28,502 nt of DNA from Gammaproteobacteria bacterium (lineage in GTDB: Bacteria > Pseudomonadota > Gammaproteobacteria > JAJDOJ01). The stretch covers positions 1 to 28,502 of the forward strand of contig JALVEU010000195.1 of NCBI GenBank assembly GCA_027030565.1, read 5' to 3'. The translations under genes and the position numbers were made by a program. Shown in pieces: positions 16,509 to 23,890 of the stretch (positions within the stretch are counted from its first letter, which is position 1; every line of letters begins with the position of its first letter). The notes beneath the pieces are model-generated. The model worked only from the letters and a program-made list of their open reading frames with translations, ran no database searches and was not told where the DNA came from.

Positions 16509-16653
16509 ACTAAGGAGGCGGTGATTTACTGGCTGCGGAGGCGCATCTCTGCGTTGCGCGGTACTCGCCTATCTAACTGATATGTATCGCATCCTGCGTT
16601 CCGTGCGTCTAGCTCTGCATACGCCTCTCGCATTAAATCAGCAACTCCTCAAC
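16509..16653. repeat. Imperfect palindromic intergenic element (MITE-like)
   Basis: A ~145-base region with extended inverted symmetry and a noticeably lower GC than its surroundings. The left arm contains AAGGAG, GTGATTTA, TGCGGAGGCG and GATATGTATC. The right arm, read on the minus strand, contains GAGGAG, CTGATTTA, TGCGAGAGGCG and GATACATATC. It has no coding capacity, lies in the gap between guaA and the amidohydrolase gene, and resembles dispersed intergenic palindromes of proteobacteria. Copies elsewhere in the genome would confirm it. Confidence 0.55.
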
Positions 16654-16739
16654 TCACGAAAAACCATTCTGCCATGTTTGATCACGATGTGCTGCTCGAT
16701 CCTAACAGGCGAGAGGATGGATTGACTGCTGCGAGCGGA

Positions 16740-16751
16740 ATATGATCATAT
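16740..16751. promoter_or_regulatory. 12-bp palindrome overlapping a candidate promoter of the amidohydrolase gene
   Basis: ATATGATCATAT is a perfect palindrome. TTGACT at 16722-16727 and TATGAT at 16741-16746 resemble -35 and -10 hexamers, but their 13-base spacing is too short for a standard promoter. It could be an operator or part of a promoter using a shifted -10. Confidence 0.3.
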
Positions 16752-16753
16752 GC

Positions 16754-16779
16754 AGCCGGCACTTGCCGGCTTTCATTTT
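16754..16779 (+). terminator. Hairpin with T-rich tail upstream of the amidohydrolase gene
   Basis: Perfect arms AGCCGGCA and TGCCGGCT with a 2-base loop (16754-16771) are followed by TTCATTTT. It resembles a rho-independent terminator. It ends 14 bases before the amidohydrolase ATG, so it could end transcription coming from guaA, or act as an attenuator for the downstream gene. Confidence 0.55.
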
Positions 16780-16793
16780 GACGGGGCTCAGCG

Positions 16794-18734
16794 ATGTTCA
16801 GATTTTCGTTGTTACTGGCCGTGACTTCGATGCTCTCGGTCGGCAGCTGCCATGCGGGAGCAGGCAAGTCGGACCTTGGCGTGCAGACCCTCTATTACGG
16901 CGGCGACATCGTCACCATGGAGGGCGATGAACCCACCTATGTGGAAGCGGTGATGCAACGCGATGGGCGCATCATCTACGTGGGCCCCAGGGCTTCGGCG
17001 GTGAACAACTTTGCCGGTGAGACCATCGAAGTGGACCTGCAGGGCAAGACCCTGATGCCAGGCTTCATCGAACCCCACGCACATCCCGTTTCCATCGGCG
17101 CCTTCATTCTCGCCAACGACATCGTGGCGCCCCACGAGTGGCGCATGCCGCACAAGACCTATCCCGGTGTCAGTGGCAAAGAGAACTACCTGAAGGCGGT
17201 CAAGGCGATCATCGATTCGAAGAAGGACAAGCGTCAGACCGTGCTCATCTGGGGTTACCACAAATCCTGGCATGGCGAACTCACCCTGGAAGATCTGGAC
17301 CGGGTCTCGGGTGATGTGCCTACCATCATATGGCAGCGCTCTACCCACGAAATCTACCTGAACACGGCTTGCGCCAAAAAATATGGCGTGCGCAAAGGAG
17401 ATCTGTCCAAGGAGGATGACGAACAGGCGGATTGGGAGAACCTCCATTTCTGGGAGCGCGCCTACCAGATAGTCAAAGGCACCAAATTGGCACCCTTCTT
17501 TGGCGACCGCAAGATGCTCCAGCGCGGCATGGACCGTATCTCTGCGGTGATGCAGTACAATGGCATCACCGCGATGATGGAGCCTGGTTTTCCCACCAGT
17601 ACCTTCGAAGACGAGTACCAGGTGCTCAGGCAAGGCACGGAAAAGGCCAGGGCCTACACCATCTACCTGATATCCGGTTTTCCGGAACAGTTCGTGAAGA
17701 AGTTCTCCAACGACCAATACGCGGCGCACATCGACGCGTTATCAAAAAAGTACGATACCGAGTACATCAAGTTCCTGCCCAGGCAGTATAAGACATTCGC
17801 AGACGGTGCCATTTACTCCCTTGCCCTGCAGTTGCGTGAGCCTTTCTACAACTGCAGGGAATGCAGGTCGGAGTGGATCATCCCCCCGAAAGAGGGCGAA
17901 GCAATCTTCGATTACTGGTGGGACAAGGGCTACAAGATCCACATCCACATCACCGGCGATAAGGCTTTCGAGACCTATTTGGACATTGTGGAGCGGGCCA
18001 TGAAACGTAATCCGCGCAAGGATCACCGCACCACATTCCACCACGTGGGCCTGTTCGACGGTGAGCAGGCGCAGCGGGCCGCCGACCTCGGTATCGAGAT
18101 CTCGGCCAACCCCTACTACCTCTGGGCGCTGGCGAACAAGTACAGCAAAACCGGCCTTGGACCGGAACGGGCTGCCAACATGGTTGCGCTGCAGGAGTTC
18201 TCGAAGCGCGGTGTGCCCGTCTCCCTGCACTCGGATTTTGCCATGGCGCCAGCCGATCCCCTGCTCTTGGTCTGGGTAGCGTCCAACAGGATCATCGACG
18301 ACGGGCGCGTCATGAAGCCGGAAGAGCGCATCTCGGTTTACGACGCCATGAAGGGCATCACCATCACCGCAGCCCGCACCTTCGAGATGGCCCACGAGAT
18401 CGGTTCCATCAAGGTGGGCAAGCAGGCCAACTTCACTATTCTGGAGCAGAATCCGTTCAAGGTCGATCGTAGCCGGATCAAGGACATCCCTGTCTTGGGT
18501 ATCGTCTACAAGGGGGAGATGAAATTGAATGGGCAGAGGAAGGTTGGCGGTGATCGCGATGAGTTTGGCTGTATTGCTTCGGCCGGCTATCGCTGGTGCG
18601 ATCGGACAGGCCAGTGCGAGCGGCCCTGGCCGTTGGCGAAACGGAAGGGCTTCGAGAACACTCCAGAAGCCTTCGAGGCCTGGTGTGACAACGTGCGCGT
18701 GAGGAAGAAGGAGCCGCGTCCCGGAAACCACTGA
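16794..18734 (+). CDS. Exported amidohydrolase (Amidohydro_3 / YtcJ-like) with Cys-rich C-terminal tail
   Basis: Metal-dependent hydrolase of the amidohydrolase superfamily, 646 residues. An N-terminal signal peptide ends near SVGSCHAGAG; the Cys at 19 could make it a lipoprotein, though the lipobox is imperfect. The metal-site residues are HAHP (His95, His97), a probable bridging Lys in YKTFADGA (Lys333), HIHITGD (383-389), FHH (415-417) and SLHSDF (Asp481). Relatives act on amide or formamide bonds; the substrate here is unknown. After the hydrolase domain a short tail carries Cys593, Cys602, Cys608 and Cys631 (AGYRWC..GQCERPW), perhaps a disulfide-bonded module. Codon use is more A/T-tolerant than in neighbours, in keeping with transfer. 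The Ntn acylase gene follows 168 bases later. Confidence 0.85.
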   Translation: MFRFSLLLAVTSMLSVGSCHAGAGKSDLGVQTLYYGGDIVTMEGDEPTYVEAVMQRDGRIIYVGPRASAVNNFAGETIEVDLQGKTLMPGFIEPHAHPVSIGAFILANDIVAPHEWRMPHKTYPGVSGKENYLKAVKAIIDSKKDKRQTVLIWGYHKSWHGELTLEDLDRVSGDVPTIIWQRSTHEIYLNTACAKKYGVRKGDLSKEDDEQADWENLHFWERAYQIVKGTKLAPFFGDRKMLQRGMDRISAVMQYNGITAMMEPGFPTSTFEDEYQVLRQGTEKARAYTIYLISGFPEQFVKKFSNDQYAAHIDALSKKYDTEYIKFLPRQYKTFADGAIYSLALQLREPFYNCRECRSEWIIPPKEGEAIFDYWWDKGYKIHIHITGDKAFETYLDIVERAMKRNPRKDHRTTFHHVGLFDGEQAQRAADLGIEISANPYYLWALANKYSKTGLGPERAANMVALQEFSKRGVPVSLHSDFAMAPADPLLLVWVASNRIIDDGRVMKPEERISVYDAMKGITITAARTFEMAHEIGSIKVGKQANFTILEQNPFKVDRSRIKDIPVLGIVYKGEMKLNGQRKVGGDRDEFGCIASAGYRWCDRTGQCERPWPLAKRKGFENTPEAFEAWCDNVRVRKKEPRPGNH

Positions 18735-18902
18735 TCATCCCCCGACGGCCGGCATTGTGGTCTGGGGAAGGTGCCCATCTATGAACCGCTGGTGATGTAG
18801 CCGGGCGAAGCGCGCAAACGAAGAGATGTCGTTCGTGAAATGACGAAGGGCCTTGAACAACCACCCGGGCATTCGTCCGTAAGAAACAACGAGGAGTAGA
18901 AA

Positions 18903-20009
18903 ATGAAGAAGATTCGACTGCCAAAATGGTTCACAGGCGCCAGCGCGGCGCTGACCCTGGTGATGGGTGGCCTGGTGCCGCCCGCACAGGCTTGTACCGG
19001 GCTGCGACTCACGGCGGAGGACGGCACCGTGGTGCATGCCCGTACCCTGGAGTTCGGCGTGGACCTTGGATCGGACGTGATCATGGTACCTCGGGGCTAT
19101 GCACGCACCGGTACTGCGCCCAGTGGCAAGCAAGGTATGAAATGGGAAACCAAGTATGCGAGCTTGGGAGCCAACGGCGTGGATCTGCCCTACATCTTCG
19201 ACGGCCTCAATGAAAAGGGCCTGGCCGTGGGCACCTTTTACTTCCCCACCACTGCTGGCTACATGGACTTTGATCCAAAGAAAGCCAGCAGCACACTCGC
19301 CCCCTGGGAATTGGGTTCCTGGCTGCTGGAGAACTTTGCCGATGTGGAGGAGGTGAAGGAAAACATCGGCAAGGTGGTGGTGCCAGAGGTCGTGCTCGGC
19401 GCCTGGGGCTTCGCACCGCCGGTCCACTGGGTGGTGCATGACGCCACCGGCCAGAGCATCGTCATCGAGTACGTGAAGGGCCGGTTGAACGTCTACGACA
19501 ACCCGCTGGGAATCATGTCCAACTCGCCCACGTTCGATTGGCACATGACCAACCTGCGCAACTACGTGAACCTCGCTCTCACGAATTCCCCCACACTCAA
19601 GCTCGGACCGGTGGAACTGAAGCCCCTCGGCCAGGGTGCCGGCATGCTCGGCCTCCCCGGGGACTACACACCGCCATCGCGTTTCGTGCGCATCGCCGCC
19701 TTCAGCCAGGCGGTTCTGCCGTCGAAGACGGGTTGGGATGCCGTCAAACAGGCCTTTCATGTGCTGAACGCTTTCGACATTCCCAAGGGTGTGGCACGGG
19801 ACCGCGAGAAGGACGAGCACGGCAACATCGTGGCTGACTACACGACCTGGACCAGCGCCAACGACCTCAAGCGCAAGCGTTTCTACTTTCGCACCTATGA
19901 CAACAGCCGTATCCGCATGGTGGACCTGATGCGCATGGATCTCGACGGCAAGGAGATCGTCACCATCTCCATGAAGGGCGAGGAAGAGGTGGAAGATCTC
20001 ACGCCTTGA
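18903..20009 (+). CDS. Exported choloylglycine hydrolase / penicillin V acylase family (Ntn hydrolase)
   Basis: Linear amide C-N hydrolase of the N-terminal-nucleophile superfamily, 368 residues. The signal peptide (1-30) ends PPAQA directly before Cys31. That residue would be the catalytic N-terminal cysteine once the leader is removed, as expected for periplasmic Gram-negative members. CTGLRLTAEDGTVVHARTLEFG is the family start, with the Arg at 47. DGLNEKGLAVGTFYF and GIMSNSPTFDWHMTNLRNY carry the conserved Asn residues. Known relatives cleave bile-salt conjugates, penicillin V or N-acyl-homoserine lactones; in an environmental sulfur bacterium an N-acyl amide or quorum signal is more plausible than bile salts (inference). 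GAGGAG precedes the ATG at 18903. It lies in the module bounded by the guaA repeats. Confidence 0.9.
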   Translation: MKKIRLPKWFTGASAALTLVMGGLVPPAQACTGLRLTAEDGTVVHARTLEFGVDLGSDVIMVPRGYARTGTAPSGKQGMKWETKYASLGANGVDLPYIFDGLNEKGLAVGTFYFPTTAGYMDFDPKKASSTLAPWELGSWLLENFADVEEVKENIGKVVVPEVVLGAWGFAPPVHWVVHDATGQSIVIEYVKGRLNVYDNPLGIMSNSPTFDWHMTNLRNYVNLALTNSPTLKLGPVELKPLGQGAGMLGLPGDYTPPSRFVRIAAFSQAVLPSKTGWDAVKQAFHVLNAFDIPKGVARDREKDEHGNIVADYTTWTSANDLKRKRFYFRTYDNSRIRMVDLMRMDLDGKEIVTISMKGEEEVEDLTP

Positions 20010-20495
20010 ATACGTGGCAGGTCCCGGATGATCCCATCGGTCTGAGGAGCGCCGCCGCTGTTCGAGGCTCGGCGCATTCTGTGAGCCTTGGCAGAGCAAC
20101 AGTCCGCGAGGAACACCCACGCCAACGCCACGACGGTGTGAAGGTACGTGCAGAGATCCAAGGCCTCGAATCTGTCCAGTGCGGCGCTGGTACGCCGCCA
20201 CGGCGTGACGGCGGAGACCATCCGGCGCTGGAGGGCGTCTTCGGTAGGAGTCATCCGCGTGGCAGGGTTGACCAGTCCGTCCAGTCACGTCGTTTGAACA
20301 TGGTCGGGTGCGCGTTGGTGCTGCGGGCCCCTGGACCCACCTGCGCCCAGGGCCGCGCTGCGCAGCCGATCCGTTGCGGCCACCCCTTACCGCCGAAGAG
20401 GGCCCATCGATCCACCCGGCCGGACAACGTCCCGCAGTGGCGGGTAAGGACTCTCCGGCAGAGGGATCGATGGGGGCTCGACGCCGGGGCTGCAA
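20010..20495. other. Gene-poor right part of the guaA-bounded module
   Basis: About 490 bases with no convincing gene. A short minus-strand frame starting at 20254 (MTPTEDALQRRMVSAVTPWRR, then a hydrophobic segment LHTVVALAWVFLADCC) might be a decayed membrane-protein start, but it runs into the 3' end of the acylase gene with no plausible continuation. CCCATCGATCC (20403-20413) and GGATCGATGGG (20464-20474) form a perfect 11-bp inverted repeat around a 50-base interior with further short stems. No integrase or transposase is recognisable. Confidence 0.5.
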
Positions 20496-20582
20496 CGGTA
20501 CATCATCGAAGGCGTCGACAGCACCGCCCGACTGGTTCATGACATCTCCGGCAAGCCTCCCGCCACCATCGAGTGGGCGTGA
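20496..20582 (+). pseudogene. 3' remnant of a guaA gene
   Basis: In one frame ending at TGA 20580-20582 the sequence reads RYIIEGVDSTARLVH then DISGKPPATIEWA. The intact GuaA end is RRIINEIDGIARVTY then DISGKPPATIEWE. The last 44 bases are nearly identical in DNA. The 43-45 bases before them are clearly related in the same frame but diverged (about two thirds identical by eye). Further upstream the similarity stops. This is the displaced or duplicated end of a guaA gene. Confidence 0.72.
20539..20582 (+). repeat. guaA 3'-end direct repeat, right copy (attR-like)
   Basis: Partner of 16414-16457 (41 of 44 positions). Its first three bases are the probable ATG of tadA in a different frame, so the repeat contributes the tadA start as well as a guaA-like stop. 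Confidence 0.8.
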
Positions 20583-21045
20583 GGCCGACGACTACTGGAT
20601 GCAGCACGCCCTGGCCCTGGCCCAACGCGCCGAGGCGGAGGGGGAGGTGCCCGTGGGTGCGGTCCTCGTTCGTGAGGGCGAGTTGCTGGCCGAGGGCTGG
20701 AACCGCCCCATTGGGTCCTGCGATCCCACGGCGCACGCCGAGATCGTCGCCCTGCGTGCGGCCGCGCACAGGGAGGGCAACTACCGGCTGCCCGGCACCA
20801 CGCTGTACGTGACGCTGGAGCCCTGCCCCATGTGCATGGGTGCCCTGGTCCAGGCCCGGGTCCGGCGGCTGGTGTTCGCGGCCTCCGACCCGCGCGCCGG
20901 GGCGGCGGGCAGCGTGTTCGATCTGGCCTGCCATCCCAGGCTCAATCACTGCATCGAGGTCGAGGGCGGGCTGTTGGGGCAGGTGGCGGCCGAGCGCCTG
21001 CGCGCCTTCTTCCGCAGGCGCCGGCGGGCGGAATCAGGTGTCTGA
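20539..21045 (+). CDS. tadA: tRNA-specific adenosine deaminase
   Basis: Deaminates A34 to inosine in the anticodon of tRNA(Arg), an essential step. From the ATG at 20539 the protein has 168 residues. The zinc/catalytic motifs are HAE (His66, Glu68) in DPTAHAEIVALR and PCPMC (Cys96, Cys99) in TLEPCPMCMGAL. VPVGAVLV, GWNRPIG and AGSVFDLACHPRLNH are family-typical. Two starts are possible: 20539, inside the guaA repeat, giving MTSPASLPPPSSGREADDYWM; or 20599, which would cut into the first helix (YWMQHALALAQRA). I prefer 20539. The gene probably overlapped guaA before the intervening module arrived. The 3' end overlaps the convergent mltF gene by 12 bases. Confidence 0.93.
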   Translation: MTSPASLPPPSSGREADDYWMQHALALAQRAEAEGEVPVGAVLVREGELLAEGWNRPIGSCDPTAHAEIVALRAAAHREGNYRLPGTTLYVTLEPCPMCMGALVQARVRRLVFAASDPRAGAAGSVFDLACHPRLNHCIEVEGGLLGQVAAERLRAFFRRRRRAESGV

Positions 21046-22452
21046 GGCGCGCAGGGCCGCCAGCGCCGGGATCTCCCAGAGCCAGCCGGAGGCGTCGAGC
21101 CACACCAGGGCCTCCAGGTAGTTGCGGATGCGGCGCACGTAGACGGCTCCTTCGCCGCCCTTGTAACAGCCGCGCTTGAGCTGCTCGCACCCCGGATCGT
21201 CGAGTCGGAACAGATAGGGGCGCACCTCCAGCCAGCGGTCGGGCGAGGCCCCTGCGCGCTGGGCGAGGATGCGCGCGTCCTCCAGATGGCCGAAACCCAG
21301 ATTGTAGGCGGCCAGCATCATCCAGGTGCGGTCCGGTTCCGGGATCCGGCTGGGGATCTTGCGCTTGACCCGTAGCAGGTATGCCGCACCGGCATGCAGG
21401 CTCTTGCCGGGATGGACACGATCATCCACCGCCATCTGTTGTGCGGTGTCTTCGGTGAGCATCATCAGCCCCCGCACGCCCGTCGGCGATACGGCCTTGG
21501 GGTCCCAGTGCGACTCTTGATAGGCCACGGCGGCCAACAGGTGCCAGTCCAGGCCAGAGCGTTTGGCGCCTTCCCGAAACAGGGGCAGAAACCGCGGCAG
21601 TCGTTTCCGCACGCGCTCCATGAACGTGACCGCGGCGCCTGGGTTGAAGTCATAGACGTGGGCGAGATGTGCGTCGATGAGGCGGTCGAGCTCGCCGCTG
21701 GCGCGTAGATCCGTGAAGAAGTCCTCGGCCCGTTCGCGCAGCCGGCGCCCGCGGGGGGTGTCGGCGAACCACCAGCGCAGCTGTCCGTTCTCGCCGAAAC
21801 CCAGCACCGGCCGCAGCCCCGGGAGTACGCGCTGGAGCAGCAGGAGCTCGTGCTGGTCTCCCAGTGCATAGCCGGTGCGGGTACGAACCAGATCCCGTAG
21901 CCGAGCCGGTATATCTCGGCCCGCATGGGCGATCTGTGGGGCGAGGCCGGCCGTGTGTGCCAGATCCTCGTGCCAGGTGCCCGCACCGACGCGCACCGAG
22001 GCGGATTTCAGGCTGTCGAGCCGATCGGGCCGCCGGTTGCCCGCGCAGTAGACCACACGTGGATGAATTTCGAGAAAGGCCGGGCCGGGGAGGGCCGTGG
22101 CCTGCAGATCGGCCTGGGGCAGGGTACCCAGCGCGGCCATGTCCGCCGATTCGCCGAGCCGGGAGAGGGCTTCCCGGGCGTCGTCGGCCGTGCGGATTTT
22201 CAGGTCGGCCTGGAGATACGCAGTGAAGCGTTGCACCAAGGCATCTTCCAAGGTCAGTGGAAAGTCCCGGTAGGGGAGATGAGACGCAGGGCTCAGGCGC
22301 ATGACCACGCGCAGGACCTGGCCCTGTGCACCGACCGGGTTCGGTAGCATCCCCCCCAGTACCATCAGCCACAGGCCCGCCACGGCCAGGCGCGCGGGGC
22401 GGCGGCCTCGTGGTGGTCTTTGATGGGCTGGGGTAGGACCCTCGGGGCGCAT
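21034..22452 (-). CDS. mltF: Membrane-bound lytic murein transglycosylase F
   Basis: Periplasmic peptidoglycan lytic transglycosylase of the MltF type, 472 residues. An N-terminal hydrophobic segment (about 21-42, ending PVGA) serves as signal or anchor. It is followed by a solute-binding-protein-like regulatory domain (about 45-265: LTLEDALVQRFTAYLQADL, RVGAGTWHEDL, YALGDQHELLLLQR) and a lysozyme-like SLT domain with catalytic Glu313 in AVAYQESHWDPKA, then SPTGVRGLMMLTEDTA and AAYNLGFGHLEDAR. The ATG at 22452 is chosen; a TTG at 22512 in the same frame adds non-family sequence. No good Shine-Dalgarno is visible. It sits next to tadA, convergently, with a 12-base overlap. Confidence 0.92.
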   Translation of the reverse strand: MRPEGPTPAHQRPPRGRRPARLAVAGLWLMVLGGMLPNPVGAQGQVLRVVMRLSPASHLPYRDFPLTLEDALVQRFTAYLQADLKIRTADDAREALSRLGESADMAALGTLPQADLQATALPGPAFLEIHPRVVYCAGNRRPDRLDSLKSASVRVGAGTWHEDLAHTAGLAPQIAHAGRDIPARLRDLVRTRTGYALGDQHELLLLQRVLPGLRPVLGFGENGQLRWWFADTPRGRRLRERAEDFFTDLRASGELDRLIDAHLAHVYDFNPGAAVTFMERVRKRLPRFLPLFREGAKRSGLDWHLLAAVAYQESHWDPKAVSPTGVRGLMMLTEDTAQQMAVDDRVHPGKSLHAGAAYLLRVKRKIPSRIPEPDRTWMMLAAYNLGFGHLEDARILAQRAGASPDRWLEVRPYLFRLDDPGCEQLKRGCYKGGEGAVYVRRIRNYLEALVWLDASGWLWEIPALAALRASDT

Positions 22453-22533
22453 GTGTGACGTCGTATCGCCTGGGAGGAGAGGCAGGCTAGGGGCAACGCG
22501 CCCGCACTGCAAGCGGAGACGTCGGAACGGGAG

Positions 22534-23469
22534 CTAGGTGCCGGGGGTCCGCGCCAGCACCCGCACGCAGCCGGAGGGTGAACGCGTCACGGCCTCCCGC
22601 AGGACGTCGATCACCTTGGGCCTGGGGAAGGTGGCCCGCCAGGCCAGTGCGATGCGGCGTGAGGGGACGGGTGGCCGAAAGCGGCGAATGGTGAGCAGGC
22701 GCTGGGAATAGCGCTCCACGCAGGCTGCGGTGCAGGGAAAGACCGACAGTCCCATGCCCGAGGCCACCATGTGGCGGATGGTCTCCAGCGAGCTGCCCTC
22801 GATCTCGTACACACGGGTGGAGTCCGGAGTAGGCGTGCAGGCCGGGCAGGCCTCGACGATCTGGTCGCGCAGGCAGTGCCCCTTGCCGAGCAGCAGAATG
22901 GTCTCGTTGCGCAGATCGCGGTCGCTCACCCGTTCCTGGTTGGCCAGCGGGTGGCCGCTGGGTACGAGGACGATGAAGGGTTCCTCGTACAACGGCAGGG
23001 TGAGTACCCCCGGCTCGTGGAAGGGCAGGGAGATGAAGATCACGTCCAGTGCGCCCTTCTTGAGCTTCTCGGCCAGTGTGGCGGTGAAGTTCTCTTCCAC
23101 ATGCAGGGGCATCTCCGGGGCCAGGTCGCGCAGGTTGGGGATCAGGTCCGGATACAGGTACGGGCCCACCGTGTAGATGGCACCGATGCGCAAGGGGGAG
23201 GCCAGCTGGTCCTGGGCCTGGAGCGCAATCTGGCGGATGGAGTCGGCCGCCTCGATGGCGCGCTGTGCGGCCTGCACCACCTGTTCTCCCACCGGTGTCA
23301 GCCGCACCTCATGAGGGCTGCGTTCGAACAACAGCACGCCGAGGCGGTCTTCCAGCTTCTTGATGGCCACGCTCATGGTCGGCTGGCTCACGTGGCAGGC
23401 CGCGGCGGCCCGCCCGAAATGCCGTTCCCGAGCCAGGGCGACGACGTAGCGCAGATCGTTGAGGTTCAC
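22534..23469 (-). CDS. oxyR: Hydrogen-peroxide sensing LysR-type regulator OxyR
   Basis: LysR-family transcription factor activated by disulfide formation under peroxide stress, 311 residues from a GTG at 23469. The winged-helix domain (1-60: LRYVVALARERHFGRAAAACHVSQPTMSVAIKKLE) and effector domain are complete. The redox cysteines fall at exactly the E. coli positions: Cys199 in GKGHCLRDQ and Cys208, with an extra Cys at 211. The central motif LRIGAIYTVGPYLYPDLIP is OxyR-like. It is divergent from a small exported-protein gene with 146 bases between starts, so it may control that gene (inference). Confidence 0.93.
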   Translation of the reverse strand: MNLNDLRYVVALARERHFGRAAAACHVSQPTMSVAIKKLEDRLGVLLFERSPHEVRLTPVGEQVVQAAQRAIEAADSIRQIALQAQDQLASPLRIGAIYTVGPYLYPDLIPNLRDLAPEMPLHVEENFTATLAEKLKKGALDVIFISLPFHEPGVLTLPLYEEPFIVLVPSGHPLANQERVSDRDLRNETILLLGKGHCLRDQIVEACPACTPTPDSTRVYEIEGSSLETIRHMVASGMGLSVFPCTAACVERYSQRLLTIRRFRPPVPSRRIALAWRATFPRPKVIDVLREAVTRSPSGCVRVLARTPGT

Positions 23470-23570
23470 GGCGGTGTACCCCGATAGGTCCCGTCAATGG
23501 CGGGAGTTGCCACAAACGATTGGTGCGTGAGCTGCCGAGTACCCATAATTAGAACCGTGACGACAACGCG

Positions 23571-23599
23571 TTACGAAACACTTAAGACTTAGTCTACAT
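23571..23599 (+). promoter_or_regulatory. Candidate promoter of the small exported-protein gene
   Basis: TTACGA (23571-23576) and CTACAT (23594-23599) are 17 bases apart and sit 17 bases before the ATG, in an A/T-richer stretch between divergent oxyR and the small gene. Both hexamers are only partial matches, and the distance to the start leaves a very short leader. Confidence 0.3.
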
Positions 23600-23615
23600 C
23601 GAAAGGAGGTGTGAC

Positions 23616-23864
23616 ATGAAATCCATCGCAGCCATCGTGGTCGCCGTGGGTGTTGCGGGCTCCGCCGCGGCGGCCGACGTCCATCAGATCCGTGCCCACA
23701 AGGACCGGGCGAGCTGGGAGTCGGTCCCCTGGGTGATCCGTCAGGGCCCCGTGGACTACACCGACGAGGCCGTGACGCCGGAGCGCAATCGCGAACAGGC
23801 GGAGTTCGCGGTCATGGAGCCCGGCAAGCCCGACTACAGCCTGTTCCTCGATCCACAGGACTGA
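23616..23864 (+). CDS. Small exported protein of unknown function
   Basis: An 82-residue protein that I do not recognise. The first 19-20 residues (MKSIAAIVVAVGVAGSAAAA) are a clear signal peptide; the mature ~62 residues are charged and contain no cysteine (ADVHQIRAHKDRASWESVPW; then VDYTDEAVTPERNREQAEF; ends DYSLFLDPQD). It has an excellent ribosome binding site (AAAGGAGGT) and a strong terminator 27 bases after its stop, so it looks like a well-translated single-gene transcript. Divergent from oxyR and upstream of the periplasmic redox operon. Confidence 0.75.
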   Translation: MKSIAAIVVAVGVAGSAAAADVHQIRAHKDRASWESVPWVIRQGPVDYTDEAVTPERNREQAEFAVMEPGKPDYSLFLDPQD

Positions 23865-23890
23865 GGCTGGACTTTGCCTCAGAGCGGTCG

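Noticed and set aside
16458..20538. Intact integrase or transposase in the guaA-bounded module
   Set aside because: All frames were read; none shows tyrosine- or serine-recombinase or DDE motifs. The two genes present are hydrolases.
18735..20540. 601-codon open frame antisense to the acylase gene
   Set aside because: It is the reverse of a well-supported Ntn hydrolase gene and has no domain, signal peptide or ribosome site.
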